Shown here: in pieces, positions 52,345 to 62,876 of the stretch
How positions within the stretch are numbered: position 1 is the stretch's first letter
Layout of the letters: each line of letters opens with the position of its first letter
Assembly (NCBI GenBank): GCA_040755975.1
Contig: JBFLZY010000001.1
Location: forward strand, 49,253-113,252
Length of the DNA stretch: 64,000 bases
DNA from: JAIMBK01 sp040755975
GTDB taxonomy: Bacteria > Bacillota > Desulfotomaculia > Desulfotomaculales > Nap2-2B
Direction: 5' to 3'
Notes under the pieces: generated by a model
What the model saw: only the letters and a program-made list of their open reading frames with translations
Told to the model about the DNA's origin: nothing
Databases searched by the model: none
Position numbers and translations under genes: made by a program

Positions 52345-55300
52345 GTGCGCTTTCTTTCCCTGGGCGGCGGCCACGAGGTGGGGGCCAGCTGCTACTTCCT
52401 GGAGCTGGCCGGCGTTCGGCTGCTGGTCGACGCGGGCATCCGGGTAAGCGGCCGGGACGCGGGCATCAACGCGGACGCTTTGCCGGATCTGGCTTTCTTG
52501 TCGGAAACCGGGGGCTGTGATGCCATTCTGGTTACTCACGCGCACCTAGACCACATCGGCGCCCTGCCCCTGGTCCATCAGGCCTTTCCCGCCGCACCCA
52601 TTTACGCCACCACTCCCACCGTGCACCTGATGCGGGTTCTGCTGGCGGACGCGCTCAAGCTCATGTCCCAAAAAGCAGATTTAGAAAGGGAATGCCCTCT
52701 TTACGACGCCGACCTGGTTGCCCGGATGTTCACCCGCGTGGTTCCCCTGCCGGTGGGAAAAAGCATCGCCATCCAGGACTCCGTCCGGGCGCACTTCTTT
52801 CCGGCCGGGCACATCCTGGGCGCGGCCATGCTCGGCCTGGAAAGCGACGAAGGGCGGGTGCTCGTTTCCGGCGATATCTCCCTGGGCAACCAGCGCACCA
52901 TCCCCGGCCTGGTCGTCCCGCGTTTTAAGCCACACCTGCTGGTGCTGGAAGCCACCTACGGCAACCGCCTGCACGCCAACCGCCAGCGGGAAGAAAAGGG
53001 CCTGGCCGAAGCCGTGGCGCAAACGGTAGCGGCGGGCGGCCACGCGCTGGTGCCCGCCTTTGCCCTCGGGCGCGCCCAGGAGGTTATTCTGCTCCTGCAG
53101 GCCTTCCAGCAGGCAGGCCGGGTGCCCAAATTTCCCATCTGGGTGGACGGAATGGTGCGCAGTGTCTGCCAGACTTACCTGAACTTTCCGGAATACTTAA
53201 AGGGGCCGGTCAAGCGCCTCATCTTAAACGGCCAAAATCCCTTTTACCGGGAAAAATCCTCCGTCCAGCCGGTGAACAACGCCACCCAGCGGGAAAAAGT
53301 GCTGGGCGGCGCTCCCTGCTGCATCGTCGCCAGCTCCGGCATGCTCACCGGCGGACCTTCCCAGTTTTACGCCGCCCGCCTGGCGGATGACGAAAAAAAC
53401 GCCATTCTGCTGTGCGGTTACCAGGACGAAGAAAGCCCGGGGCGCCGGCTCCTGGCGCTGGCCGAAAACCCGGAAGGAGAGCTCCTGCTCGACGGTGTAC
53501 CTATCCGGGTGAAATGCCGGGTGGCTAAGTACGGCCTTTCCGCCCACGCCGACGCCGGGGAACTGAGCTCGCTGGTCAGCCAGCTCAAGCCCCGGCGGGT
53601 GGTTTTGGTGCACGGGGAAAAGGAGGCGCGCCAGGCCCTGGCCGGACAGCTTGCCCCCCGCCACGCCGTAAGCATGCCGGACAATGGCGAGGAACTCCGG
53701 TTTACTTTCCGCCGGAAAAGCCACCCGGTGCAGGCGCCGGCTGTAATCGCGCCGGCCGCCGGGGAACAACAAAAACGGGAGATTGATTTGGCGGCGCTGT
53801 GGGATTATCTTTTAAAACAGGAAAGGCAAATAAACCAGCCGAAGCAGCTGTATACCGCCGAGGAACTGGCCACCCTCTGGTACGGGCCGGCGGTCTCCGC
53901 AGAACAGCAGGAACGGACGCGTCAGCTGCTGGCCGAAGATCGCCGCTACTTTGCCTCCGACTGGAAGCATCCCTATTTTTACCGCCCCCGCCGCCCCGAT
54001 CTGGTGGCCGGGGAACTCCGGCGGGAGCAGTTGATGCTGCAGCTGGGCCACCTGGCGGGCCATCTGGTGCTGCTTAAAGACGCCGGCGGCGCGACGCGCG
54101 CCGGGATTTGCTTCGCCGTCGGCGACCAGGGCTTCGAAGCCTGGAAAATCGGGCGGGAAGAAACCGCCCACCCGGCCGAGAGCCTCCTGGAAATCATCGC
54201 CCCCTGGCCCTTTACCCAGGACCCGCCGGTTTCCCGGGAGGAAAAAATCCGGCTGCATAAATTGCTTTCCCGGGTCAAGCCGGTTTATGCCTCCCTGGCA
54301 CCCCGTCCGCTGTGGGAAAAGCTAACCGCCGCCGGGCCGACGCCCCGCCCGCTGGCCGAAATAGTCGATTTGTTGGCCGGGGAACCGGCGGGCAAAAAGA
54401 ACGGGGAGCCGCTGGGGGGAAAAGCCGCGGCGGGCGCCCCGGGGGAAACAGCGGGGGAAACTGCGGAGGAAACGGCAGAAGAAGCGGTTTACCGCCTGGC
54501 GGTGGCCTTCCGGCTGAACAACCACCCCGAATACTTTGAGCGCCTTCCCGGGAAGCCCGGGTGCGCCATGTACAAACCCAGGCCGGAAATTCCCGGAGAT
54601 GCCTGTGAGGTGGCCGCGGCTCCGGACGAAACTCCGGGCCAACCAGTTGAGCGGATTGTCGATCAACTGGAACAAAACGCCGCCCTGGCTCTGGTCGAAA
54701 CCACCTTTCCGCCCGGCAGCGGGCTCTACCGGAAAGGGGTGGAGCGCGAGCGGGGCAAAATCGTTTTATATTTTCATTTTCCCCAAACCGCCGCCGTCCG
54801 TTACCAAAAGGAACTGGCGGAGCTGGCCGCCGCCACCGGCTGGGCGGTGGAATTGCACCCGGAAGCCCACCACGGCGCCTTAAACGTACTTGTCCACAGG
54901 CTTCTGCCGGAAGGCTGGACGCTTCTAAAAACCCCTTCCATCTACAGGGAACAGCGGCAGGTGGTAGTGCGCTGCCTCCCGGAAGAAGAAGGTCAGGACC
55001 CGGAGGAATTTTCACGAACCGCCGGCGAACTGGCCCAAGAATTTGAAAAAATTACCGGCTACACCCTTGTCCTGGCGCAACCGGCCGGCAACCACGCCCC
55101 TCCAACTCCCCCCGCCGACCCGGCCGCTCCGGCCGCCCCGCCGGAATTACCGGCGCCATCCGCCGGCGCCGGCCCGCCGAAAATGGAGATCAACCAGAGC
55201 TACGCCATGATCAAAAACCGGCTGCAGAGCGCGGGAGCCGCCGTCTACCGGACCGGCAAAAAGACCGGCGGCGGCCGCGAATACATCGAAGTAACCTTCA

Positions 55301-55590
55301 TCAGCCCCCAAATCGGGGAAAAGTACCGCTCCGTTTTAGCTGCGCTAGCCACGGAAACGGGCTGGGAACTGCGCATAAACCCCGAGCCCAACCAAAATGA
55401 AATAAAAAACCTTGTCCGCTCCCGCCTGCCCGGAAGTTGGGGAATAAAAAAAGAGCCGGGCTTTTTCAAAGACCGGCAGGAAATCCGGGTAAAGCTGGCG
55501 TCCCCGCCCGCACCGGAGGATCCCGCGCGGGAAAACCTGGCGAGGGAAATTTACGAGTTGACGGGGTACAGGCTGATTTTCGAAAGTTAG
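52345..55590 (+). CDS. Beta-CASP metallo-beta-lactamase RNase-like protein, long C-terminus
   Basis: A 1081-residue protein. Residues 1-200 form a metallo-beta-lactamase domain with LVTHAHLDHIGALPL and VLVSGDISLG; 200-430 a beta-CASP/RNA-specificity domain with IVASSGMLTGGPSQ and YGLSAHADAGEL. This core resembles CPSF-type nucleases. The ~600-residue extension contains a duplicated domain near 770-890 and 950-1075 (ATGWAVELHPEAHHGALN and ETGWELRINPEPNQNEIK) separated by a Pro/Ala-rich linker. The start is GTG; AAGGGAG is twelve bases upstream. Probable RNA-processing enzyme, exact role unknown. Confidence 0.82.
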   Translation: MRFLSLGGGHEVGASCYFLELAGVRLLVDAGIRVSGRDAGINADALPDLAFLSETGGCDAILVTHAHLDHIGALPLVHQAFPAAPIYATTPTVHLMRVLLADALKLMSQKADLERECPLYDADLVARMFTRVVPLPVGKSIAIQDSVRAHFFPAGHILGAAMLGLESDEGRVLVSGDISLGNQRTIPGLVVPRFKPHLLVLEATYGNRLHANRQREEKGLAEAVAQTVAAGGHALVPAFALGRAQEVILLLQAFQQAGRVPKFPIWVDGMVRSVCQTYLNFPEYLKGPVKRLILNGQNPFYREKSSVQPVNNATQREKVLGGAPCCIVASSGMLTGGPSQFYAARLADDEKNAILLCGYQDEESPGRRLLALAENPEGELLLDGVPIRVKCRVAKYGLSAHADAGELSSLVSQLKPRRVVLVHGEKEARQALAGQLAPRHAVSMPDNGEELRFTFRRKSHPVQAPAVIAPAAGEQQKREIDLAALWDYLLKQERQINQPKQLYTAEELATLWYGPAVSAEQQERTRQLLAEDRRYFASDWKHPYFYRPRRPDLVAGELRREQLMLQLGHLAGHLVLLKDAGGATRAGICFAVGDQGFEAWKIGREETAHPAESLLEIIAPWPFTQDPPVSREEKIRLHKLLSRVKPVYASLAPRPLWEKLTAAGPTPRPLAEIVDLLAGEPAGKKNGEPLGGKAAAGAPGETAGETAEETAEEAVYRLAVAFRLNNHPEYFERLPGKPGCAMYKPRPEIPGDACEVAAAPDETPGQPVERIVDQLEQNAALALVETTFPPGSGLYRKGVERERGKIVLYFHFPQTAAVRYQKELAELAAATGWAVELHPEAHHGALNVLVHRLLPEGWTLLKTPSIYREQRQVVVRCLPEEEGQDPEEFSRTAGELAQEFEKITGYTLVLAQPAGNHAPPTPPADPAAPAAPPELPAPSAGAGPPKMEINQSYAMIKNRLQSAGAAVYRTGKKTGGGREYIEVTFISPQIGEKYRSVLAALATETGWELRINPEPNQNEIKNLVRSRLPGSWGIKKEPGFFKDRQEIRVKLASPPAPEDPARENLAREIYELTGYRLIFES

Positions 55591-55788
55591 TTTTTAAATA
55601 ATTTTATTCGCTCAAACTATAAACAATTAATCTTCAAAAACTTCAAACTAACCTCTCTAAACAGCCGCTCAAATAGCTTGTCCAGGGAAAATTTGATATG
55701 CTAAAATTTGATCGCGGCCCGGCACACCGGTATGAAAACCCGCCCAAAAGGCAATAATGGCAGACAAAGGACAGGAGCGATTCACCGC

Positions 55789-56169
55789 ATGCCCGCCCAA
55801 ATTTACCCTTTCCCTACTTTTGAGGACCAGCAAGTAATCCGGACGGCAATCGAAGTATTTTTGACTTCCCAAACGGGGGCGGCCCGGGACAGGATGCTGA
55901 AAACCATCAGGGCAGTTCTCGACCGCTACCGGATCTCCAGCTTCAGCTTTCCTGATTATATCGTAGAAGCAACAAAAACGCCGGGTTTTTGTACGGTGCG
56001 GGCGAGAAATTTTGTTTCCGGCCAGCGCTGCCCCTGGTGCGGCGAATACCTCTACGGCATGAACAGTAAAGTCCGCATTTTAAGCATTCAGGAACGCCGG
56101 GACTGCCATCTGGTCACCTACGGCTGTTCTTGCGGAAGGATATTCGCCAAGTACGAACAGCTGAAATAA
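55789..56169 (+). CDS. Hypothetical zinc-ribbon protein (126 aa)
   Basis: Not recognised. The C-terminal part has RCPWCGEYLYGM and YGCSCGRIFAKYEQL, a likely four-cysteine zinc ribbon. The N-terminal half is helical (QQVIRTAIEVFLTSQTGAA). AGGAG lies about eleven bases before the ATG. Confidence 0.6.
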   Translation: MPAQIYPFPTFEDQQVIRTAIEVFLTSQTGAARDRMLKTIRAVLDRYRISSFSFPDYIVEATKTPGFCTVRARNFVSGQRCPWCGEYLYGMNSKVRILSIQERRDCHLVTYGCSCGRIFAKYEQLK

Positions 56170-56170
56170 G

Positions 56171-56199
56171 TTGACAGTTTCCCGTTAATATGCTAGGAT
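56171..56199 (+). promoter_or_regulatory. Promoter of tRNA-Leu
   Basis: TTGACA (56171-56176) and TAGGAT (56194-56199), 17 bases apart, about 20 bases before the tRNA. Confidence 0.7.
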
Positions 56200-56219
56200 T
56201 ATAGCTGCGGAAGACACAC

Positions 56220-56308
<89 letters not shown>

Positions 56309-56440
56309 GGCCATTGTCGGGCCTTCGGGGCCTCAAAAATTTTTCTGACAAAAATGAATCCGGTAGAGCTGAGCGAGACACGTCGGATTGCTTCCCCCTT
56401 CGTGGCGATAATACTATATCACGAAGGGGGTTTTGCTTAG

Positions 56441-56713
56441 ATGGCGAAAAGCAAGTTAGTACGCATCAAAAAGGATGTACCGGAGACATGGGAGCATGCC
56501 CTGCAGTGGTTCCTTAACTGGAAGCAGGCACAAAGCACCAGCAAAAGGACTCTGAATGATTACCGGTACCACATTTCTCTGTTTTACCAGCGCTTTCCTG
56601 ATACCTACCTTTCGGACAAGCTAATGCCCGCCGTCCTGGAACACGCGAAACAAGTAATGAAACCAGCAAAGTACAACCTCCGCCTGGTCTACCTGCGGGC
56701 GTTTTTTAGCTAG
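56441..56713 (+). pseudogene. Truncated tyrosine integrase (N-terminal part)
   Basis: A 90-codon frame beginning MAKSKLVRIKKDVPETWEHA that matches the core-binding domain of tyrosine recombinases (FLNWKQAQSTSKRTLNDYRY). It stops at the border of a MITE-like element, and no catalytic domain follows after it. Lying right behind a tRNA gene, it is probably the leftover integrase of an element once inserted at tRNA-Leu. Confidence 0.72.
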
Positions 56714-56902
56714 ATTCCGCTGAAAAAAGCAACCTCCGCAGGAAACCGGGTTTTTGCGTCGAACCATGATCAACATAGGGATTCCCTCCCGGCGTTTGTT
56801 TGGTTTTCTTCTCCTTAAACAATTCGCCACAGGAGCCGGAATCCCTTGATTTATATGCATTTTCAAAGAACTTTTCGGCTGACTTTTTCAGCGGAATCTA
56901 GC
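56709..56902. mobile_element. MITE-like element with 19-bp terminal inverted repeats
   Basis: GCTAGATTCCGCTGAAAAA (56709-56727) is repeated perfectly in inverse at 56884-56902. TA flanks each side (56707-56708, 56903-56904), as in target duplications of Tc1/mariner or IS630-type elements. The 194-bp interior encodes no transposase. It sits at the end of the truncated integrase. Confidence 0.72.
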
Positions 56903-56991
56903 TAGGTGTAACCAAAAGAAAAACAGAACAATAAAATAAATAAATATTTTTTCCTGGAGATGTAACAATGACCAAAAGGAGGCCATCAGGC

Positions 56992-59900
56992 ATGGCTAGA
57001 ATAGCACCTTCGACATGCGGCCGCGGGGGGCGTTCTTTCGCCACCAGTGCGGCGGCGGAAACGCGGAGGTTAACGGTAAAGGTCTTCAGCCGAGGGATTA
57101 ACGGCCCGCCCGTTCCGCTTGACGATTTTCAGTTCATTGTCAACGAAAACAATGTGGGTGATCCCCAGGTGGGAGTGCCGGAAGATCAGGTGGATGAAAG
57201 CAAAATTCCCTCCCTGAAGCCCCCGGCCAGCCACAGCCCGGTGGTTGCGGCGGGGGACTCCGGCAACCCTACGGTTTATGTGCCCCCCGGCAGCTACCTC
57301 GTATCCGTGAAGGCGCCGGGACACAAAATGGGCGGCAACTGGGTTACTGTAGACGGCGGCGAAGCGGAAGTTGCCGTTGAGCTACTGCCGGATCCCCTTC
57401 CCCTTAGCAAAATAAGGGTCTTTGTTTTTCACGACAACCAGCCGGTCAACGGGGAACCGGACCTTCCTTCCGAAGCAGGGCTGGAAGGGTTTCGCATTGT
57501 GGTGGCAGATGCGGCGGGTGAATTAACCGTAGATTATTTCGGAAACCCGCTGGGAACCCAATACGAAAAGGACGCGGAAGGGAATTTTATTTTTGACGCC
57601 AACGGCAACCCCATTCCCATCCCCGGCACAGGTGATATCAAAATACTTACAGACAAAAACGGGTACGCCGTGGTGGAAAACATTCCGCCCGGGAAATACG
57701 GGGTGCAGGCTATCCCGCCGGACGGCACGGACTGGGTGCAAACCACCACCATCGAGGGTACCCGTGTCATCGACGTCTGGGTGGAAGAGGGGAATGACGG
57801 GTACAGCAGCGAGTACCTCTACCGCTTTCCCGTGGTCTGGTTTGGGTTTGTCCGCCCGATGGAATTTCCCGCCCCTTCCCCGGGTGAGGCCAGGGGGACG
57901 ATTCGCGGCCTGGTCCGCACAGTCTTTGAATACGACACCCCGGGTGTGCCCATCGCTTTTGGGCCGCCGGTGGAACGCCCGTGGATCGCCCTTACCGATA
58001 TCGGGGGCAACGACCAGCAGGTCTACCTGGGTCGCGGAGAAGCGGACGGTTCTTTTCTCATTAAAAATGTTCCCCCCGGATTGTACCAGATGGCCGTCTG
58101 GGATGAATACCTTGATTACATTATATCCTTTCGCACGGTGCAGCTGCCCGGCAAAAACGGTTCCCTGGACGTGGTCGTGGAAGACGACCCGGTAAACTAC
58201 CCCGGACAAATCGGCATTCCCCGCTGGTACGGGTGGATTAAGGGGAAAGTCTTTATCGACAGCAATGAAAATGGGATTTTTGAACCCGGCGAAGAGGGGG
58301 TTGCCGGGGTTCAGGTGGTGACCCGTTTTAAAGACGGGACAATTCAGTACGCCACTGTCACTGACCTGGAAGGTAATTACAGTTTCGATGAGGTATTTGA
58401 ACTGGAACATTTTACAGTGGCCGGGGCGGGCTTTACCCGCCTGGACCGCACAGGGGTTTCCGCCAATCCCGATCAGCGCTACCCGGTGCCGGAAGTGTTT
58501 GACGGGGCTTTGACCGCCGCCGTCTTAACGTGGGCCGGAGGCACAAACTACCTCGATTTCGGGAAGAGGCCGTACAGGCGGGGCGAGAATGGCGGGATAA
58601 GCGGGATCGTCCATTACGCCACCATGCGCAACGAGACTGACCCCCGGTTGGCGGCCGCAGAGGACTTTGAACCCGGCATACCCAATGTAACGGTAAACCT
58701 TTATCAGAAAAACAGCGACGGCACCCTCGTCCTGATTAACACCGTGAAAACAGATGCCTGGGAACACCCCGCAGGCTGCGTGCCTCCCCACGCGCCGCCG
58801 GATCCCCGCTGCATAGAAAAGCCCAGCCTGGGAGATCAAATCAGGCCGGGCGTGTTCGACGGGGGGTACGCTTTTAAAGAAAAATGGGTTCTGGACGGCA
58901 GCAATGTGCCGGTTCGCGACCCTGACACCGGTGAGTATCTGAAGGAGCCCCTTCCGGTCGGCACCTACTACGTGGAAGCGGTTCCCCCTGCGGACCCCAA
59001 CAACCCCCTCCCGGACGGCAGCCCGCGTCCGCTGTACAGGGTGGTTGCCGAGGAGTCCGTCAACACCGACCAGGGCGATCCTTACGTGATCAATACCCTT
59101 CCCCGGCAGCAGGACGGGGTCCCGCCGTGTCCCGAAAGGAAACCGGCGAAAGAAAACCGGGCCTGGATACCTGCGCCCCCTTGCGCCGGCGAGCCGCATC
59201 TGGTTCAGGATCCCCGGAGCCCCTATTACGGCCAATACCGGCCCCTTTGCAACATTAAGGAAGTAACCCTGGGGGACGGGGAAAATGCAACGGCCAACTT
59301 TTTCCTTTACACAGACGTACCTGTCCCGGGAAGAATCCTGGGCCTGCTGGTGGACGACGTAAACATTGAGACGGACCCGAGTTTAATCTATTACGGAGGA
59401 AAAAGGGGGATACCTTATACTCCCATCGGCATCAGGGACTACACAGGCAAACTGATTACCACTGTACATTCGGATAAAAACGGTATTTTTGAAGTGCTGC
59501 TCCCGTCAACCTATACGACCAACGTGCCCACGCCCTCCGGAATTGTACCGTACATGTACAGGGTGGTCGGAAACGACCCCGGGGACCCGGACAAGCCGAA
59601 CCTTAACTATAACCCCAATTATCAGACCCTGAGCCTGGTCTTTGACGTCTGGCCGGGCAAGACCACCTACGCGGACGTAGCGCTCTTCCCGATCACCGCC
59701 TTCGTGGCCACCAGCCAGTCGCAGTTTTCCAGGCCCCCGCAGTGTGCCGTGCCGCGCGGTACGCCCCAGCTGTTTAAAGTTGACCGGGTGGTCGTCACCG
59801 AAGGGGAAGAAATTGTTCTGACCGGGCTCGATTTCGGCGCCGCGCAGGGTGAAGGAAAAGTTACTTTAGACGGTGATCACCGGCATGTCCAGGTGCTGGC

Positions 59901-61659
59901 CTGGAGCGACAAATCCATCACCATAAAAGTGCTGCCCTCCTTCTCCTCCGGCCGGGGGGGAACGGCCCAGCTGCTGGTAACCAACGACAACGGCAAGGTA
60001 ACCCCCACCGGAATCACCATTCATGTGTTAGGAGGCGATTATCACCCTGCGGTATTGCACGTAAAGAAGGACGGTACCGGAGATTACACCACTATTCAAG
60101 AGGCCATAAATGTAGCCGCGGGGGAAACTCTCATCGTTGTCCATCCCGGCATTTATTACGAGAACCCGATCCTGTACACCAGGGCAGCCGGAGACCCGGT
60201 CATCAAGAAAGTGAGACTGCAAGGGTTAGGGCCGGGAGGCATCAATCCCGTCGGGCCGGGGGGAAACCCGGTAACCATCACCGGATCAACCATTGACGGC
60301 CGGTTCTTCTTGACGGACCCGGCGGCCTGGCGCAATCTTTTGAACACACTGGATTACGATTACATAGATGCCCCTGATCTCTACGAAGGGCAGGTCATCA
60401 CCGTGCTGGCCAAAGACGGGGACTTTAACCGTGAGTTCAATTCCCGGATTGATGGATTTACGATCACCGGCGCCAGGGGGAACGGGGCGGGAGGCATCTA
60501 TGTCAACGCCTACTGCCGGTACCTGGAAATCAGCAACAACGTTATTCAGAGCAACGCCGGCGGATTCGGCGGCGGAATTACCATCGGCAAGCCTTATGCA
60601 GGCAGCAGCCATAACGAGAACATCCGTATCCACCACAACCGGATCCTGAACAACGGAGGTTTAAATCTGGCCGGCGGCATAGGTATTTTTAACGGCGCGG
60701 ACAACTACACAGTGGACCATAACGTAATCTGCGGCAACTATTCGGCCGAATACGGCGGGGGTATTTCCCATTACGGCCTTTCCCCCAACGGAAGCATCCA
60801 TCATAACTGCATACTTTTTAACGCGTCCTTTGACGAAGGGGCCGGAATCCTGGTGGGAGGCGAATTGCCGAAACCGCCGGCGGAACTTTCTCCCGGATCA
60901 GGCAACGTCAGTATATACAACAACCTCATCCAGGGCAACCTGGCCAATGATGACGGAGGCGGGATAAGGCTTCTGCAGCCGACAACCTATGAAATTAAAA
61001 TTTACAATAATATGATCGTCAATAATGTTTCTACAGACCTCGGGGGAGGCATTGCCCTGGATGATGCTTCCGAGGTGATTATCTACAACAATACCATCGC
61101 CAAAAATATTTCCACCGCCACGGCGGAGGACAGCGACCGCCTGCCCCACGGAGCCGGCCTGGTAAGCGAAGTAAACAGTACAGCCTTTCAGGCGGTCCTG
61201 CCGCCGGACGCACCGAACTTCAGCAATCCGGTTCTGTTCAATAATATCTTTTGGGACAACAGGGCTTACTATTTTGATTTGAACGCCCGCCAGCTGGCCG
61301 ACGGCGGAGTGATCGACCTGGAGGTATTCGGAACGCCCGGCACTTTCAGCCCCTACTGCTGCAGCCTGACCCGGGCCTACCCCGGGGGAAGCAACAACTT
61401 GACGGGAAACCCGGCCTTTGTCCGGGAATACGACACCAGCGTCAAGGCCGCCGTCTTTGCCGCCCAGCCTGATTTCAAAAACATCAAAATTGCCGTCGAT
61501 GTTCCCGAACTGATGGGGGATTATCATTTGGCGGCCGGATCCCCGGTTATCGGCAGGGGCGCGCAGTCCTTCGGCGGTTACGGCGCCCCGGCAGATGACT
61601 TTGACGGAGATGCCCGGGGAGTTATCATCGATATAGGAGCCGACCAGTACCAGGGATAA
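56992..61659 (+). CDS. Giant beta-helix surface protein with Cna-B/SdrD-like domains
   Basis: A 1555-residue protein. From about 40 to 920 it has repeated beta-sandwich domains of SdrD/carboxypeptidase-regulatory type (IPPGKYGVQAIPPDG, GKVFIDSNENGIFEPGEEG, LPVGTYYVEAVPP). About 926-1013 resemble an IPT/TIG domain (ITIKVLPSFSSGRGGTAQL). About 1020-1440 form a right-handed beta helix (HHNRILNNGG, YNNMIVNNVSTDLGGG). No signal peptide is visible. The chosen ATG has AAAGGAGG nine bases upstream; another lies eight codons earlier. Two multicopper-oxidase-like genes follow at once, so all three may form one structure, possibly on spores. Confidence 0.78.
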   Translation: MARIAPSTCGRGGRSFATSAAAETRRLTVKVFSRGINGPPVPLDDFQFIVNENNVGDPQVGVPEDQVDESKIPSLKPPASHSPVVAAGDSGNPTVYVPPGSYLVSVKAPGHKMGGNWVTVDGGEAEVAVELLPDPLPLSKIRVFVFHDNQPVNGEPDLPSEAGLEGFRIVVADAAGELTVDYFGNPLGTQYEKDAEGNFIFDANGNPIPIPGTGDIKILTDKNGYAVVENIPPGKYGVQAIPPDGTDWVQTTTIEGTRVIDVWVEEGNDGYSSEYLYRFPVVWFGFVRPMEFPAPSPGEARGTIRGLVRTVFEYDTPGVPIAFGPPVERPWIALTDIGGNDQQVYLGRGEADGSFLIKNVPPGLYQMAVWDEYLDYIISFRTVQLPGKNGSLDVVVEDDPVNYPGQIGIPRWYGWIKGKVFIDSNENGIFEPGEEGVAGVQVVTRFKDGTIQYATVTDLEGNYSFDEVFELEHFTVAGAGFTRLDRTGVSANPDQRYPVPEVFDGALTAAVLTWAGGTNYLDFGKRPYRRGENGGISGIVHYATMRNETDPRLAAAEDFEPGIPNVTVNLYQKNSDGTLVLINTVKTDAWEHPAGCVPPHAPPDPRCIEKPSLGDQIRPGVFDGGYAFKEKWVLDGSNVPVRDPDTGEYLKEPLPVGTYYVEAVPPADPNNPLPDGSPRPLYRVVAEESVNTDQGDPYVINTLPRQQDGVPPCPERKPAKENRAWIPAPPCAGEPHLVQDPRSPYYGQYRPLCNIKEVTLGDGENATANFFLYTDVPVPGRILGLLVDDVNIETDPSLIYYGGKRGIPYTPIGIRDYTGKLITTVHSDKNGIFEVLLPSTYTTNVPTPSGIVPYMYRVVGNDPGDPDKPNLNYNPNYQTLSLVFDVWPGKTTYADVALFPITAFVATSQSQFSRPPQCAVPRGTPQLFKVDRVVVTEGEEIVLTGLDFGAAQGEGKVTLDGDHRHVQVLAWSDKSITIKVLPSFSSGRGGTAQLLVTNDNGKVTPTGITIHVLGGDYHPAVLHVKKDGTGDYTTIQEAINVAAGETLIVVHPGIYYENPILYTRAAGDPVIKKVRLQGLGPGGINPVGPGGNPVTITGSTIDGRFFLTDPAAWRNLLNTLDYDYIDAPDLYEGQVITVLAKDGDFNREFNSRIDGFTITGARGNGAGGIYVNAYCRYLEISNNVIQSNAGGFGGGITIGKPYAGSSHNENIRIHHNRILNNGGLNLAGGIGIFNGADNYTVDHNVICGNYSAEYGGGISHYGLSPNGSIHHNCILFNASFDEGAGILVGGELPKPPAELSPGSGNVSIYNNLIQGNLANDDGGGIRLLQPTTYEIKIYNNMIVNNVSTDLGGGIALDDASEVIIYNNTIAKNISTATAEDSDRLPHGAGLVSEVNSTAFQAVLPPDAPNFSNPVLFNNIFWDNRAYYFDLNARQLADGGVIDLEVFGTPGTFSPYCCSLTRAYPGGSNNLTGNPAFVREYDTSVKAAVFAAQPDFKNIKIAVDVPELMGDYHLAAGSPVIGRGAQSFGGYGAPADDFDGDARGVIIDIGADQYQG

Positions 61660-61680
61660 GGGAGTTGAGGAGGCGAAAAA

Positions 61681-62733
61681 ATGAGAGTGGAGCTGCGCCG
61701 CGCGGCAACTGACGGGTGGATTGAGACGCCCGACGGGAGGACTCATTACATTTTCGGATTCGTGGACGTAACCGGCGTACCGGAAAACGAACTGGTTAAT
61801 TACCGAGGCAAGGCCGAGCTGATGGCTCCTCCGCTGGTTTTAAGGGCGGGGGACCAGGTTTACCTCACCCTGACCAACCTGGGTACTCCCAGCAGGCCCG
61901 ACCTTGATGATTCCCACACCATCCATTACCACGGGTTCCCCAACCAGATCGCCGTTTACGACGGGGTGCCGGAAGCATCTTTCGCCGTTCCGGTGGGCAG
62001 GGACTTCGTGTATTTTTACAAACCTCTAAATCCCGGGACTTACATGTACCACTGCCACTTTGAACCAGTGGAGCACATCCAGATGGGCATGGTGGGCCCG
62101 CTGGTCGTCCGGCCGCAGGATTATAACCCCGCGGACCCGGCTTACAAAACCGCGTACGGGTACGGCACGGGCACGGAGTACGACCGGGAATACTACGTGT
62201 TTCTAAGCGAACTGGACTGCAACATCCACAACCTGATCGCCACGGTCCAGGAGCCCGATTGGACTGAATACAGGGCAACCTACTGGTTGATTAACGGACG
62301 CTCCTACCCGGACACCGTCGCCATGACAGCCGGCGGCAGACTGCAATTTCAACCGTGGCCGGCATTAATCAGGGCAAACGCCGGGGAGAAAGTGCTGCTG
62401 CGTTTCGTCAACCTGGGCTTCCAGCAGCAGGCGATGGAACTCCTGGGCACAGCCATGAAAGTGGTCGGGGTGGACGGGATGCGCCCCGTAGGGATTAACG
62501 GCGAGGATCTCTCTTATTATAAAGACGTAATTTTTATCGCTCCCGGGCAGTCTTACGACGTCATCTTGAAAGCGCCGCAGGCGCCGGGAATGTATCCCGC
62601 AACGCTGCTCCTATACAACCGCAACTTTACCAAAAATACTTGCGGCGGGATGGAACCGGGGGGGATGATTACGGAAGTGCAGATTTTTGCGCCCGGAACC
62701 CTGCCGCCCCAGACAGAGCCCAACCAGCCCTGA
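61681..62733 (+). CDS. Multicopper-oxidase-like cupredoxin protein 1
   Basis: A 350-residue cupredoxin protein. Copper motifs HTIHYHGFPNQ and MYHCHFEPVEHIQMGMVGPL are present in the first half. The HxxHxH of the last domain of a full oxidase is absent: the second half has QQAMELLGTAMKVVG there. It thus carries only part of the copper ligands. No signal peptide. GGGAGTTGAGGAGG precedes the ATG. It is 21 bases downstream of the giant protein. Similar to the next gene (GTGTEYDREYYVFLSELD). Confidence 0.78.
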   Translation: MRVELRRAATDGWIETPDGRTHYIFGFVDVTGVPENELVNYRGKAELMAPPLVLRAGDQVYLTLTNLGTPSRPDLDDSHTIHYHGFPNQIAVYDGVPEASFAVPVGRDFVYFYKPLNPGTYMYHCHFEPVEHIQMGMVGPLVVRPQDYNPADPAYKTAYGYGTGTEYDREYYVFLSELDCNIHNLIATVQEPDWTEYRATYWLINGRSYPDTVAMTAGGRLQFQPWPALIRANAGEKVLLRFVNLGFQQQAMELLGTAMKVVGVDGMRPVGINGEDLSYYKDVIFIAPGQSYDVILKAPQAPGMYPATLLLYNRNFTKNTCGGMEPGGMITEVQIFAPGTLPPQTEPNQP

Positions 62734-62876
62734 GCTGAAACCTTGCCCGGAAGGGTTTTTACAGAACCCGACAAGTTAATAATTAAGTGCCAGGCACCGG
62801 CTATTAACTTATTTTTCTTATGTGCCTTTGTGCCTGTTGCCTTTGTACCTATTTTTTTCTGGGGAGAGATAAAGTT

